Program-made: the position numbers and the translations under genes
Shown: piece after piece, positions 36,602-45,763 of the stretch
How positions within the stretch are numbered: position 1 is the stretch's first letter
Layout of the letters: every line of letters begins with the position of its first letter
Source: Pseudoduganella rivuli
GTDB taxonomy: Bacteria > Pseudomonadota > Gammaproteobacteria > Burkholderiales > Burkholderiaceae_D
Reading direction: 5' to 3'
Assembly: GCF_009674485.1 (NCBI RefSeq)
Contig: NZ_WKJJ01000018.1
Span: forward strand, 124,001 to 188,000
DNA: 64,000 nucleotides
The notes under the pieces: generated by a model
The model's database searches: none
What the model was told of the DNA's origin: nothing
The model's input: the letters and a program-made list of their open reading frames with translations, nothing else

Positions 36602-37354
36602 ATGTTGCTATCCTACCTGATTCATTACGCCGTCCTGCCTCCCACCAGTCTGCTGCTGATCGCCCTGTTGGGTTGGCTGCTGCGGCGGCGCCTGCCCCGC
36701 GCCGGCAAGTTCCTGTGGCGCGGCGCGCTGATCGTGCTGCTGGCGTTCAGCACCCGGCTGGTTGGAAACCTGATGCTGGCGCCGCTGGAACGTGCCACCC
36801 CGCCGTTGACGCCGCAGGCCGCAGCCGGCGCGCAAGCCATCGTGGTCCTGTCGGCGGGCGCCTTTCCCCAGGCCCCTGAATATGGCGGCGACGATGCGCC
36901 GGACGGCCTGGCGCTGGCGCGCATCCGCTACGCCGCCAGGGTGCAGCACGACACCGGCTTGCCGCTGCTGGTCACCGGCGGCAGGGTCGATGGCGACCAG
37001 GCGCAATCGCTGGCCGCCAGCATAGCCGATGCGCTGCGCAAGGACTTCCGCACGGACGTCAAATGGATCGAAGGCGCGTCCACCAACACGGCGGAAAATG
37101 CCGCGTTCAGCGCGGCGATCTTGCTGCCGGCCGGCGTCAAACGCATCATCCTGGTCACGCATGCAATGCACATGGAGCGCGCCGCGCGCGTGTTCCGCGC
37201 CGCCGGCCTCGAGGTGGTGCCCGCGCCCACCGCATATTATTCACACGGGCCGTTAGGTCCGTTCCAGTTGCTGCCCAGCGCATCCGGGCTGTCCGCCAGC
37301 TATTACGCCTGCTATGAGTGGATCGGATTGGCGTGGTACCGCCTGCGGCACTGA
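36602..37354 (+). CDS. YdcF/ElyC-family membrane protein
   Basis: 250 aa. Two hydrophobic segments near the N-terminus (about 7-29 and 36-54) anchor it in the inner membrane, followed by the DUF218 domain: AQAIVVLSAG, PLLVTGGRVDG, EGASTNTAENAAF and KRIILVTHAMHMERAARVF. The pattern fits ElyC/SanA/YdcF proteins involved in envelope integrity and peptidoglycan or lipid II control. The precise role is unknown here. It is convergent with the hybrid kinase gene. Confidence 0.8.
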   Translation: MLLSYLIHYAVLPPTSLLLIALLGWLLRRRLPRAGKFLWRGALIVLLAFSTRLVGNLMLAPLERATPPLTPQAAAGAQAIVVLSAGAFPQAPEYGGDDAPDGLALARIRYAARVQHDTGLPLLVTGGRVDGDQAQSLAASIADALRKDFRTDVKWIEGASTNTAENAAFSAAILLPAGVKRIILVTHAMHMERAARVFRAAGLEVVPAPTAYYSHGPLGPFQLLPSASGLSASYYACYEWIGLAWYRLRH

Positions 37355-37365
37355 CCCGGGCGTCA

Positions 37366-39660
37366 TTACGCGGAGCGGGTGCGCACCAGGGCCAGCGCCT
37401 CGTCCAGCGCATCGTTTAATGCGGACAGTTCAATCGGCTTCGTGATATAGCGAAAAATGCCCGCGTCCAGCGCCGCATCGATGTCGTTTTGCATGGCGTT
37501 GGCGGAAATCGCGATCACGGGGGTACCGGCTGTGGCCGGATCGTTGCGCAGGCGGCGCTGTATATCCATGCCGCTGATATCCGGCAGATTCATGTCCAGC
37601 AAGATCACGCTGGGCATGCTGGTGCGGATCAATTCCAGGCCGCGCAGGCCGTTCACGGCCGTCAGCAGCCGCACGTCGGGGCGAAAGCGCAGTGCTTCTT
37701 CCACCAGCCGCAGGTTGGCCGGATTGTCTTCCACGTACACCAGCATGGGCAGCGTACCGTCTTCGGACGCTTGCACCGGGACGGGCGGCGCGGCAAACGC
37801 CTTGATCACGGCTTTTGCCGCCTGGGGCGCATCGGTCTGCGCCAGTTCGATGAAAAACACGCTGCCGGTACCGGGCGAACTGGAGACCTTGATCTGGCCG
37901 TTCATCAGTTCCACCAGCCGCTTGGTGACGACCAGGCCGATGCCGGTGCCTTCCTGCCCGCTGTTTTCCTGCCCCAGCCGGTTAAATGGCTGGAACAGCG
38001 CTTCCACCTGTTCGCTGCGCAAGCCTTGTCCCGTATCCTGGACGGAGATGCGCACCCTGGCGCCGTCGATGGACGCGCAATCGACGACGACGACGCCCAT
38101 GTCGCGGTTATATTTGATGGCGTTCGACAGCAGGTTCAGGACCACCTGCTTGAGCCGCGTGCGGTCGGCCTGCACGTGCAACCCGGTTTGCGTGGGGAAG
38201 ATCATGCGGATCCCCCGCTTGCTGGCCTGCGGCTCCATCATGATGCTCGATTCCGTCAGCAATTCATCGAGTCCCACCGGTTCCATCGACAGGGTGACGG
38301 CGCCCGACTCGATCTTCGACAAGTCGAGGATTTCATTGATCAGTTCGAGCAAATGCGTGCCCGCCTTCTGGATATAGCCCATGAATTCCTTGCGCTGTTC
38401 GGGCGACACCGGCAGCGCGTCGTTGTCCAGCAATTGTGCGAAACCGAGGATGGCATTGAGCGGCGTGCGCAATTCATGCGACATGTTGGCCAGGAAGCGG
38501 TCCTTGGCCTGGCTGGCGCGCTGCAGTTGTTCGCGCTGTTCGTGCAGCGTGGCTTCGATGCGTTTGCGTTCGCTGATGTCGCGGATCGCGCTCGACACCA
38601 GCGTCTCGCCTTCGGTTTCCAACGGGCTCAAACTGATCTCGACGGGGAATTCCGTGCCGTCCGCACGCAGCCCGTACAACTCCAGGCCCGCGCCCATCGA
38701 GCGCGGCCGTGGCGAATGGAAAAAACCGCTGCGCAAGTCCGGGTGGCCATGGGCGAAACGCTGCGGTATCAGTACTTCGATGCGCTTGCCCAGCAAGTCG
38801 CGCCGGTGGTAGCCGAACAGGTTTTCAGCCTGGCTGTTGACCAACACGATCTCGCCGCTGCTGTTGACGATGACGATGGCGTCGGGCGCCGACTCCAGCA
38901 AGCCGCGGAACTTTTGTTCAGCCTTGCGGCGGTCGCTGATGTCGCGGATCGCGCTCATCACCATCGCGCCTTCTTCCGTGTTGATCGGGCTGAGGGAAAT
39001 CTCGACGGGAAATTCCAGCAAATCCTTGCGCACGCCGTACAGTTCCAGGCCCGCGCCCATGGTGCGGGTGCGGGGTTGCGTGAAGTAGCTGGAACGGTGG
39101 CCGACGTGCGAGCCGCGATAGCGCTCCGGCAGCAGCACTTCGATCGGCTGTCCCCGCAACTCGCCGCTCGGATAGCCGAACAGGCGCTCGGCCTGCGAAT
39201 TGGCCAGCACGATCAGGCCGGTGGAGTTGGCGATGATGATGGCGTCCGGCGTGGATTCCAGCACGTCGCGGAAGCGCGCCTCCACTTGTTTCGCATCGCG
39301 CATGGCTTTCAGGCGCGTGATGTCCTTCTTGGCAAACATCACGAATTCGTTGCGGCCGGCAGCGTCGTAGACGGTCTTGCTGGAGACATCGACAAACACC
39401 GGCGAACCATTTTTCCTGCGCCGCAGGATTTCGTAATCCCATGCGCCGCCGCTGCGCTCCAGCGTCTGGAGGAAGGTATTCCAGTCCTGGCCGGGCATGC
39501 CGACCAGCTCATACAGTGAACGGCCGCTGGCTTCGTCGGCGGTGTAACCGAATACCTGTTCCGCTCCGGGCGACCAGTGCACCACACTGCCGCGTCGGTT
39601 GCATACCACGACTGCGCCCGGCAACTGCTGCAATACCATCTGGTCGAAATCAGTCGTCAT
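37366..39660 (-). CDS. Hybrid sensor histidine kinase with three PAS domains
   Basis: 764 aa from an ATG preceded by GGGGA. Domain order: three PAS domains (about 1-375; the second and third share AIIIANSTGLIVLANSQ and AIVIVNSSGEIVLVNSQ), a histidine phosphoacceptor region with SHELRTPLNAILGF (His near 393), an ATPase domain (DTGQGLRSEQVEALFQPF), and a receiver domain with VILLDMNLPD (Asp near 687). No membrane segment is visible, so it is a cytoplasmic sensor whose PAS domains bind a small ligand or cofactor. There is no cognate response regulator gene adjacent. Confidence 0.9.
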   Translation of the reverse strand: MTTDFDQMVLQQLPGAVVVCNRRGSVVHWSPGAEQVFGYTADEASGRSLYELVGMPGQDWNTFLQTLERSGGAWDYEILRRRKNGSPVFVDVSSKTVYDAAGRNEFVMFAKKDITRLKAMRDAKQVEARFRDVLESTPDAIIIANSTGLIVLANSQAERLFGYPSGELRGQPIEVLLPERYRGSHVGHRSSYFTQPRTRTMGAGLELYGVRKDLLEFPVEISLSPINTEEGAMVMSAIRDISDRRKAEQKFRGLLESAPDAIVIVNSSGEIVLVNSQAENLFGYHRRDLLGKRIEVLIPQRFAHGHPDLRSGFFHSPRPRSMGAGLELYGLRADGTEFPVEISLSPLETEGETLVSSAIRDISERKRIEATLHEQREQLQRASQAKDRFLANMSHELRTPLNAILGFAQLLDNDALPVSPEQRKEFMGYIQKAGTHLLELINEILDLSKIESGAVTLSMEPVGLDELLTESSIMMEPQASKRGIRMIFPTQTGLHVQADRTRLKQVVLNLLSNAIKYNRDMGVVVVDCASIDGARVRISVQDTGQGLRSEQVEALFQPFNRLGQENSGQEGTGIGLVVTKRLVELMNGQIKVSSSPGTGSVFFIELAQTDAPQAAKAVIKAFAAPPVPVQASEDGTLPMLVYVEDNPANLRLVEEALRFRPDVRLLTAVNGLRGLELIRTSMPSVILLDMNLPDISGMDIQRRLRNDPATAGTPVIAISANAMQNDIDAALDAGIFRYITKPIELSALNDALDEALALVRTRSA

Positions 39661-39840
39661 GGTGTCCCCTGCATACGCAACAACCCGAGTATAGAGCGCC
39701 CGTTGCACCAGTCACAAGCAGGAACTACATGGCTGCGCACCTAAGCGGTGCATTGCAACAGAATGGCGCGTCTTTGCACGGTAATTGGGCTGGCATGGAT
39801 CTTGATATGACTACTGTACCGTGACTGCCGGGATAAAAAC

Positions 39841-41271
39841 ATGCGTAACTTTTACAATGAAATGCACGATGCCGCGGCCGACTTGCCGGTACGCGAACAT
39901 TACCGGGACTTCTGCCGCTGGCTTGAACAACAGCCACCGGAAACGCTGGCGCGCAAGCGCGCCGAAGCGGACTTGCTGTTCCGCCGCGTGGGCATCACAT
40001 TTGCCGTGTACGGCGACGATGCCGGGACCGAGCGCCTGATCCCCTTCGACATCATTCCCCGCATTATTCCGTCGGGCGAATGGACCCAATTGCAGGCGGG
40101 GCTGGCGCAGCGCGTCAAGGCGCTGAACATGTTCATCCACGATATCTATCACGACCAGAATATCGTGAAGGCGGGGATCATTCCCGCCGAGCAGATTTAC
40201 CGGAACGCGCAATACCGCCCGGAGATGCAGGGTATCAAGGTGCCCTCCGATATCTACGCGCATATCGCCGGCGTCGACATCGTCCGCGCCGGCAAGGGTG
40301 AGTTCTACGTCCTCGAAGACAACTTGCGGGTCCCGTCCGGCGTGTCGTACATGCTGGAAGACCGCAAGATGATGATGCGCTTGTTCCCGGAACTGTTCGC
40401 GCGCAACCGCATCGCGCCGGTCGACCACTATCCGGACCTGTTGCTCGATAACTTGCGCTCGGTCGCGCCGATGGGGGTCGACGATCCCACCATCGTCGTC
40501 ATGACCCCGGGCATGTACAACTCCGCGTATTTCGAACACGCGTTCCTGGCCCAGCAAATGGGCGTGGAACTGGTGGAGGGCAAGGATTTGTTCGTGTCGG
40601 ATAACGCGGTGTACATGCGCACCACGCACGGCCCGCGCCGCGTCGACGTGATTTACCGCCGGCTCGATGACGACTTCCTCGATCCGCTGGCGTTCCGCGC
40701 CGATTCCGCGCTGGGTGTGCCGGGCTTGCTGTCCGTGTACCGTGCGGGCCGGGTCACGCTGGCCAACGCCATCGGCACCGGCGTGGCGGACGACAAGTCG
40801 ATTTATCCGTACGTGCCCGACATGATCCAGTTCTACCTGTCCGAGCAGCCCATCCTCAACAACGTGCCGACGTGGCAGTGCCGCCGCAAGGAAGACCTGG
40901 ACTATACGCTGGCGCATTTGCCGGAACTGGTGGTCAAGGAAGTGCATGGCGCGGGCGGCTACGGCATGCTGGTCGGTCCCGCGTCCACGCGTGCGCAAAT
41001 CGAGGAATTCCGCCAGCGCCTGATCGCCAAGCCGGATGGCTATATCGCGCAGCCGACCCTGGCCTTGTCGAACTGCCCCACCTTCGTCGAATCCGGCGTG
41101 GCGCCGCGCCACATCGATTTACGCCCGTTCGTCCTGTCCGGCAAAACCGTTTCCATGGTGCCGGGCGGCCTGACGCGGGTGGCGCTCAATGAAGGATCGC
41201 TGGTGGTGAATTCGTCGCAGGGCGGCGGCACCAAGGATACGTGGGTACTGGAGGGAGACATATCATGCTGA
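39841..41271 (+). CDS. Circularly permuted ATP-grasp protein (Anbu operon)
   Basis: 476 aa. The sequence matches the COG2308 ATP-grasp family: VDIVRAGKGEFYVLEDNLRVPSG, here reduced to GEFYVLEDNLRVPSG, PTIVVMTPGMYNSAYFEHAF, and VVKEVHGAGGYGMLVGP. It probably ligates amino acids or peptides using ATP. It is the first of four genes that always travel together: this ligase, an alpha-E protein, a transglutaminase and the Anbu peptidase. The overlap with the next gene is 7 nt, so the two are tightly coupled. The operon is thought to add and remove peptide tags, though the substrate is not known. Confidence 0.88.
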   Translation: MRNFYNEMHDAAADLPVREHYRDFCRWLEQQPPETLARKRAEADLLFRRVGITFAVYGDDAGTERLIPFDIIPRIIPSGEWTQLQAGLAQRVKALNMFIHDIYHDQNIVKAGIIPAEQIYRNAQYRPEMQGIKVPSDIYAHIAGVDIVRAGKGEFYVLEDNLRVPSGVSYMLEDRKMMMRLFPELFARNRIAPVDHYPDLLLDNLRSVAPMGVDDPTIVVMTPGMYNSAYFEHAFLAQQMGVELVEGKDLFVSDNAVYMRTTHGPRRVDVIYRRLDDDFLDPLAFRADSALGVPGLLSVYRAGRVTLANAIGTGVADDKSIYPYVPDMIQFYLSEQPILNNVPTWQCRRKEDLDYTLAHLPELVVKEVHGAGGYGMLVGPASTRAQIEEFRQRLIAKPDGYIAQPTLALSNCPTFVESGVAPRHIDLRPFVLSGKTVSMVPGGLTRVALNEGSLVVNSSQGGGTKDTWVLEGDISC

Positions 41272-42191
41272 GCCGCACTGCCGATCATTTGTTCTGGATG
41301 GCCCGCTACACGGAGCGGGCGGAAAACACCGCGCGCATGCTCGACGTGCACGTGCAGGCCGCCATGTTGCCGCAATCGGCCCAGGATGCCGAACGCAGCT
41401 GGCGCGCATTGCTGGGGATTTCGGAGTTGCAGCAAGCCTATGACGGCCGCTACGGCACCGTCAACGCGCGCGACGTGATTGATTTCATGGCGCGCGACCC
41501 GTCGAACCCGTCGTCGATTGCCGCCTGTCTGAAAGAAGCGCGGGAAAATGCCCGCGCGGTACGGGGCACGCTGACCACGGAAGTATGGGAAATCCAGAAC
41601 CAGATGTGGCTGGACTGGCAAAAGCGCGTGCCTTTGCTGGCAAATGATCCCAGCCAGGTATTTGAATGGGTCAAATACCGTTCGCACCTGGCGCGCGGCG
41701 TCATTCAGAGCACCATGCTGCGCGACGATGCTGTGCATTTCATCCGGCTCGGCACATTCCTGGAGCGGGCCGATAACACGGCGCGCATCCTCGATGTGAA
41801 ATTCCACCGCACGGGCGACCAGACCCAGCGCGACTATTATTATTGGGCGGCCCTGCTGCGTTCCGTGTCCGGCTTTGAAATCTACCGCAAGGTGTACCGC
41901 GACGTCATCACGCCGGAACGCATCGCGGAATTGCTGATGCTGCGGCCCGACATGCCCCGCTCGCTGCTGGCCTGCATGGATGAAGTCGTGCACAACCTGG
42001 CGCAGGTGCGCAACGATGTGTCGGGCGCCACGGAACGCTATGCGGGACGCCTGCATGCCCAGCTGCGCTTTGGTTCTGTCGACGACATCCTGAAGGCAGG
42101 CTTGCACGACACGCTGACCGAATTCCTGGCCAATATTTATGAGTTGGGCAACCGCATCAGCCGGGACTTCCTCGTTCCGCTGGCTGCCTAG
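41265..42191 (+). CDS. Alpha-E domain protein (Anbu operon)
   Basis: 308 aa from the ATG MLSRTADHLFWMARYTERAENTAR, in part LFWMARYTERAENTAR, with GGAGGG upstream; a longer reading would overlap the ATP-grasp gene in another frame. This alpha-helical family (COG2307) is always next to the ATP-grasp and transglutaminase genes. The repeated ERAENTARMLDV and ERADNTARILDV show an internal duplication. Function is unknown; a structural or substrate-binding role is likely. The transglutaminase start is 8 nt downstream. Confidence 0.85.
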   Translation: MLSRTADHLFWMARYTERAENTARMLDVHVQAAMLPQSAQDAERSWRALLGISELQQAYDGRYGTVNARDVIDFMARDPSNPSSIAACLKEARENARAVRGTLTTEVWEIQNQMWLDWQKRVPLLANDPSQVFEWVKYRSHLARGVIQSTMLRDDAVHFIRLGTFLERADNTARILDVKFHRTGDQTQRDYYYWAALLRSVSGFEIYRKVYRDVITPERIAELLMLRPDMPRSLLACMDEVVHNLAQVRNDVSGATERYAGRLHAQLRFGSVDDILKAGLHDTLTEFLANIYELGNRISRDFLVPLAA

Positions 42192-42199
42192 GAGCTGTC

Positions 42200-43009
42200 A
42201 TGCAACTATGGATACGGCATGAAACCACGTACACGTACACGGCGCAGCAAGCGTACAGCATCCAGCAACTGCACCTGACGCCGCGCCTGGAGTCACATCA
42301 GCATGCGCTGTCGTGGCAACTCAGCGCGGCGGGCCAGTTGCACGCGTACACCGACGCTTACGGCAATTTGTCGCACATGCTGACCTTGAACGCCCCGCAC
42401 ACGGCGCTGACCATCGTGGCGGCCGGCACGGTGGAGACCACCGCGCCGCAGGGCGGGCGGGTCGCCAGCGGCGATGCGCTGTCGCCGCTGGCCTACACGG
42501 TGCCTACCGCTTTGACGGCCGTGACGCCGCCGATCGCCGCGCTGGCCGCCCGCTGCATTCCGCAGCCGTCACCCCTGCCCTGCACGGCCGACGCCATGCG
42601 GCTGGCCGAAGGCATCGCCGCCGCCGTGCGCTACCAGTCCGGCAGCACGGCTGTCGGCACCACGGCCGGCGCGGCGCTGGACCTGGGCACGGGCGTGTGC
42701 CAGGACCACGCCCATATCCTGGTCGCATGCTGCCATGCGCTGGGATGGCCGGCCCGTTATGTGTCCGGCTACATCGATCCGGGCAACAGCGGGCACGCGG
42801 CAAGCCATGCGTGGGTGGACGTTTGGACGGACGACGGCGCCGATGTGGGATGGGTGTCGGTCGACGTGACCCATGCGCGCCTGATGACGGATGCCTATTG
42901 CAGGCTCGCGGTCGGACGCGATTACGACAGCGCGGCGCCGGTACGGGGCGTGCGGCGCGGCGCCGGCGGCGAATCCATGGCGGCGACGGTTCAGGTGACG
43001 CAGCAGTGA
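42200..43009 (+). CDS. Transglutaminase-like cysteine protease (Anbu operon)
   Basis: 269 aa. A bacterial N-terminal domain (TYTYTAQQAYSIQQLHLTPR) is followed by the transglutaminase core: catalytic Cys in GTGVCQDHAHI, His in SHAWVDVW, and Asp in VSVDVTHARL. Members of this family (COG1305) probably hydrolyse or transfer peptide bonds. The gene sits 8 nt after the alpha-E gene and 72 nt before the Anbu gene, in the conserved operon order. No signal peptide is visible, so it acts in the cytoplasm. Confidence 0.87.
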   Translation: MQLWIRHETTYTYTAQQAYSIQQLHLTPRLESHQHALSWQLSAAGQLHAYTDAYGNLSHMLTLNAPHTALTIVAAGTVETTAPQGGRVASGDALSPLAYTVPTALTAVTPPIAALAARCIPQPSPLPCTADAMRLAEGIAAAVRYQSGSTAVGTTAGAALDLGTGVCQDHAHILVACCHALGWPARYVSGYIDPGNSGHAASHAWVDVWTDDGADVGWVSVDVTHARLMTDAYCRLAVGRDYDSAAPVRGVRRGAGGESMAATVQVTQQ

Positions 43010-43081
43010 CGCGGCAGTGATGCAACACCGCAGGGTGCTAGAATCGGGCCCTGTTCAATCAGTGTGACTCAAACGGAAACA

Positions 43082-43957
43082 ATGACTTATTGTGTAGCGA
43101 TGCGACTCGATGCGGGCCTGGTCTTTCTCAGCGACTCCCGCACCAATGCCGGTGTGGACCAGGTCAGTACGGCCCGCAAGATGCAAGTGTATGAAAATCC
43201 GGGTGACCGGTTGATGGTGCTGATGACTGCGGGGAATTTGTCCATTTCGCAGTCGATCCGGGAATTGCTGGCCACCCACCAGGACGACGCCGGCCATACC
43301 ATCTGGACCGCGCCTGGCATGTATGAAGCCGCGCGCATCGTGGGCGAGGTGGTGCGCCTGGTGCATGCGCGCGATGCGAAAGCATTGGCGGACTTCGGCA
43401 TCGATTTCAATGTCAGCATGATCTTTGGCGGCCAGATCCGAGGCGAACGGTGCCGGCTGTTCCAGGTCTACTCGGCGGGTAACTTCATTGAGTCGCACTG
43501 CGAAGCCACCTATTTCCAGATCGGCGAAGCCAAATATGGCAAGCCCATCATCGACCGCGTGGTGAACCCGGACACGCCGCTCGACGAAGCGGCCAAGTGC
43601 GCATTGATCTCCATGGATTCCACGCTGCGCTCGAACATCTCGGTGGGTTTGCCGCTGGATTTGCTGGTGTATGCCAACGATACGCTGGCGGTCACGCAAT
43701 TTGCCACCATCGATGAAAACAACCAGTATTTCCGCATGATCCGCAGCACCTGGGGCCAGCAATTGAAGACCATCTTCGAAGGCATCGAGGCCCCGGTATG
43801 GAATGCGGCCCCGGACACGACGGGTCACGTCCTGTCGTCCGCCGGCAAGCGCAGCCAGCCGATGCGCGCTCCCCTGCCCCCGGCGATGGAACCGCCCGGT
43901 CAACCCGCCGCGCAACTGCAGACCTTTGCGCAACAATTCCGCGACGGCCAGCAATAG
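43082..43957 (+). CDS. Anbu, proteasome-like peptidase
   Basis: 291 aa from the second start (ATG, MTYCVAMRL). This start is chosen because removal of Met leaves an N-terminal Thr, the catalytic nucleophile of proteasome-fold peptidases; D18 (LSDSR) and K33 (ARKMQV) lie at the positions of the canonical Asp17 and Lys33. A GTG 18 nt upstream would bury the Thr. The family is Anbu, ancestral to the HslV and 20S beta subunits. The C-terminal extension is Pro/Gln-rich (PPAMEPPGQPAAQL). It is the last gene of the ATP-grasp operon and probably cleaves peptides in the cytoplasm; substrate unknown. Confidence 0.88.
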   Translation: MTYCVAMRLDAGLVFLSDSRTNAGVDQVSTARKMQVYENPGDRLMVLMTAGNLSISQSIRELLATHQDDAGHTIWTAPGMYEAARIVGEVVRLVHARDAKALADFGIDFNVSMIFGGQIRGERCRLFQVYSAGNFIESHCEATYFQIGEAKYGKPIIDRVVNPDTPLDEAAKCALISMDSTLRSNISVGLPLDLLVYANDTLAVTQFATIDENNQYFRMIRSTWGQQLKTIFEGIEAPVWNAAPDTTGHVLSSAGKRSQPMRAPLPPAMEPPGQPAAQLQTFAQQFRDGQQ

Positions 43958-44345
43958 CGCGCCGCAAATTGTCCGCACTTATCCGCGCCCCCGCCGCAGC
44001 CTGGTGGCGGGGTTTGCCGGGTGTGGGAACAACATGTTCGTTAATTGCAAATTTACGCAATACGGAACTCATCAGTGCTAATGGGCGGCGGCCGCCATAA
44101 CGAATGGTTACAATTGTTACCCTGCTCAGCTCCCGTGCGTACCGGGCGGAAAATTCTGACGTGCTACACTCCCCTCCGTTGCAAAATTGCACTTGATGAA
44201 GTGGTATGCTATGCCCTGGTTCTGTGCAATGCAGCAAATAGCAAAAGTATAAAAGTTCTGTTGTTATCGGGAAATAAGTGATAACATGGCATGTGCCACT
44301 CACGAGCTCTGCCGGCAGGAAATAAGACAAAAGGCAAAATTTACG
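43958..44345. other. Intergenic region before the small secreted protein
   Basis: About 390 bp. It contains a possible promoter TTGCAC (44187-44192), 17-nt spacer, TATGCC (44210-44215), and A/T-rich sequence. No gene with a credible ribosome site was found; a 78-codon frame at 44045-44281 is considered a chance frame. Confidence 0.45.
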
Positions 44346-44753
44346 ATGGAATTATTCAACAAATCAGGCGTTTTGGTCGCTGCGGTACTGGTTACGGTCG
44401 GTGTATTGATCGGCGCCCAGGCCAAAGATGACATGGTGCCCCCGGCCAGTGTGATTGAAACCACTGCCCGGAAGTTGAATACCGAAGGGAATTTTGTTGC
44501 GGAGCGGCGACTGCGCGAATGGGCCGGGCAAGGCTCGGCAGTGGCGCAGCGCGAACTGGCGCTGCATTACCAGCCTGACATGTCGCGTCGCGCGGAAGTG
44601 TTGCATTTATTGGAAGAAGCCACCCGTTCGGGCGACTCCCTGGCAGCCTCGCACCTGGCGCAGCTGCGCGCAGTGGCCCCCAATGGCAGCATCGACGACT
44701 TGAAGGAAGCCGCCGCGTCCCGTACCGCCGCCAATAACTGGACCCGCTACTAA
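44346..44753 (+). CDS. Small secreted protein, Sel1/TPR-like
   Basis: 135 aa from the ATG MELFNKSGV; an earlier start at 44286 would put 20 polar residues before the signal-like segment. The segment MELFNKSGVLVAAVLVTVGV is hydrophobic and ends GAQA. The rest is helical (REWAGQGSAVAQRELALHYQ, HLLEEATRSGDSLAASHLAQ), the pattern of Sel1-like or TPR repeats. No function can be given. The gene lies upstream of a LysR regulator on the same strand, with 15 nt between. Confidence 0.55.
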   Translation: MELFNKSGVLVAAVLVTVGVLIGAQAKDDMVPPASVIETTARKLNTEGNFVAERRLREWAGQGSAVAQRELALHYQPDMSRRAEVLHLLEEATRSGDSLAASHLAQLRAVAPNGSIDDLKEAAASRTAANNWTRY

Positions 44754-44768
44754 CCCGCCCCGGCCCGC

Positions 44769-45686
44769 ATGGACCGCCTGCGAGCGCTCGAAGTCTTTGT
44801 CGAAGTTGTCCGTAAAGAGAGCTTTGCCCGCGCGGCGGAAGCGCTCGACACCTCCCCCGCCAACGTCACCCGCTACATCAGCGATCTCGAAGCCCACCTG
44901 CAAACGCGCCTGCTGAACCGCAGTTCGCGGCGCATGTCGCTCACTCCCAGCGGCGCGGCGCTGTTCGAGCGGGCCCGCGGCATCCTCGATGAAGTGGCGG
45001 AAACCGAAGCCATCGTCTCTTCCGCCGCCATGCAGCCGCGCGGCGTGCTGCGCATCAACGCGCCGCTGAGCTTTGGCGTACGGCACCTGGCGCCGTTATG
45101 GCCGCGCTTCATGGCGCGCTATCCCGACGTGCAACTGGATATCTCGCTGATCGACCGCGTGGTCGATATCGTGGAAGAAGGCTATGACATGGCGGTGCGC
45201 ATTTCGCGTGCCGGCAGCGCCAGCCATGTGGCACGCAAGCTGGCCGTGTGCCGCATCGTCCTGTGCGCGTCGCCCGCCTACCTGGCGCGGCGCGGCGCCC
45301 CCAGCACGCCGGCGGACTTGCTGCACCACGATTGCATCGGCTACAGCTACCACAGCTCGGAAGAATGGCCGCTGGAGTCGGCGGCGGGCCAGGCGCACGC
45401 CGTCAAGCCGCCGTTCATCCTGCGCACCAACAACGGCGATACGGCGCTGGCGGTGGCGCTGGGCGGCCAGGGCATCATCGCGCAACCGACCTTCATTGTC
45501 GGCGACGACTTGCGGGCCGGGCGGCTGGTTCCCGTGCTACCCGGCTACCACCTGCCGGACATCGATATCCAGGCCATCTATCCCAGCCGCCGCCACCTCA
45601 GCGCCCGCGTGCGGGTCATGGTCGACTTCCTGGCCGAAGCATTCGGCGACGTGCCCGCCTGGGACCGGGCAGCGGACACTGCTTAG
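44769..45686 (+). CDS. LysR-family transcriptional regulator
   Basis: 305 aa. The N-terminal helix-turn-helix (MDRLRALEVFVEVVRKESF, AAEALDTSPANVTRYISDLE) and the substrate-binding domain (LDISLIDRVVDIVEEGYDMAVRIS, here LDISLIDRVVDIVEEGYD) match the CrgA-type LysR group. Such proteins respond to small aromatic or oxidised compounds, and the effector is unknown. It precedes the prsT gene by 78 nt but has no obvious regulatory link to it. A ribosome site is weak (GGCCCGC). Confidence 0.88.
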   Translation: MDRLRALEVFVEVVRKESFARAAEALDTSPANVTRYISDLEAHLQTRLLNRSSRRMSLTPSGAALFERARGILDEVAETEAIVSSAAMQPRGVLRINAPLSFGVRHLAPLWPRFMARYPDVQLDISLIDRVVDIVEEGYDMAVRISRAGSASHVARKLAVCRIVLCASPAYLARRGAPSTPADLLHHDCIGYSYHSSEEWPLESAAGQAHAVKPPFILRTNNGDTALAVALGGQGIIAQPTFIVGDDLRAGRLVPVLPGYHLPDIDIQAIYPSRRHLSARVRVMVDFLAEAFGDVPAWDRAADTA

Positions 45687-45763
45687 CGCGGCCTTGTGCG
45701 CGCGCAAAGGCGAGCAGGATTGCGCGCCTACCCTGAAGCAACCAATTGCCCAAGGAGAGCGCC

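Noticed and set aside
44045-44281. 78-codon frame between the Anbu gene and the small secreted protein
   Set aside because: No ribosome site, mixed composition and a frame across promoter-like sequence.
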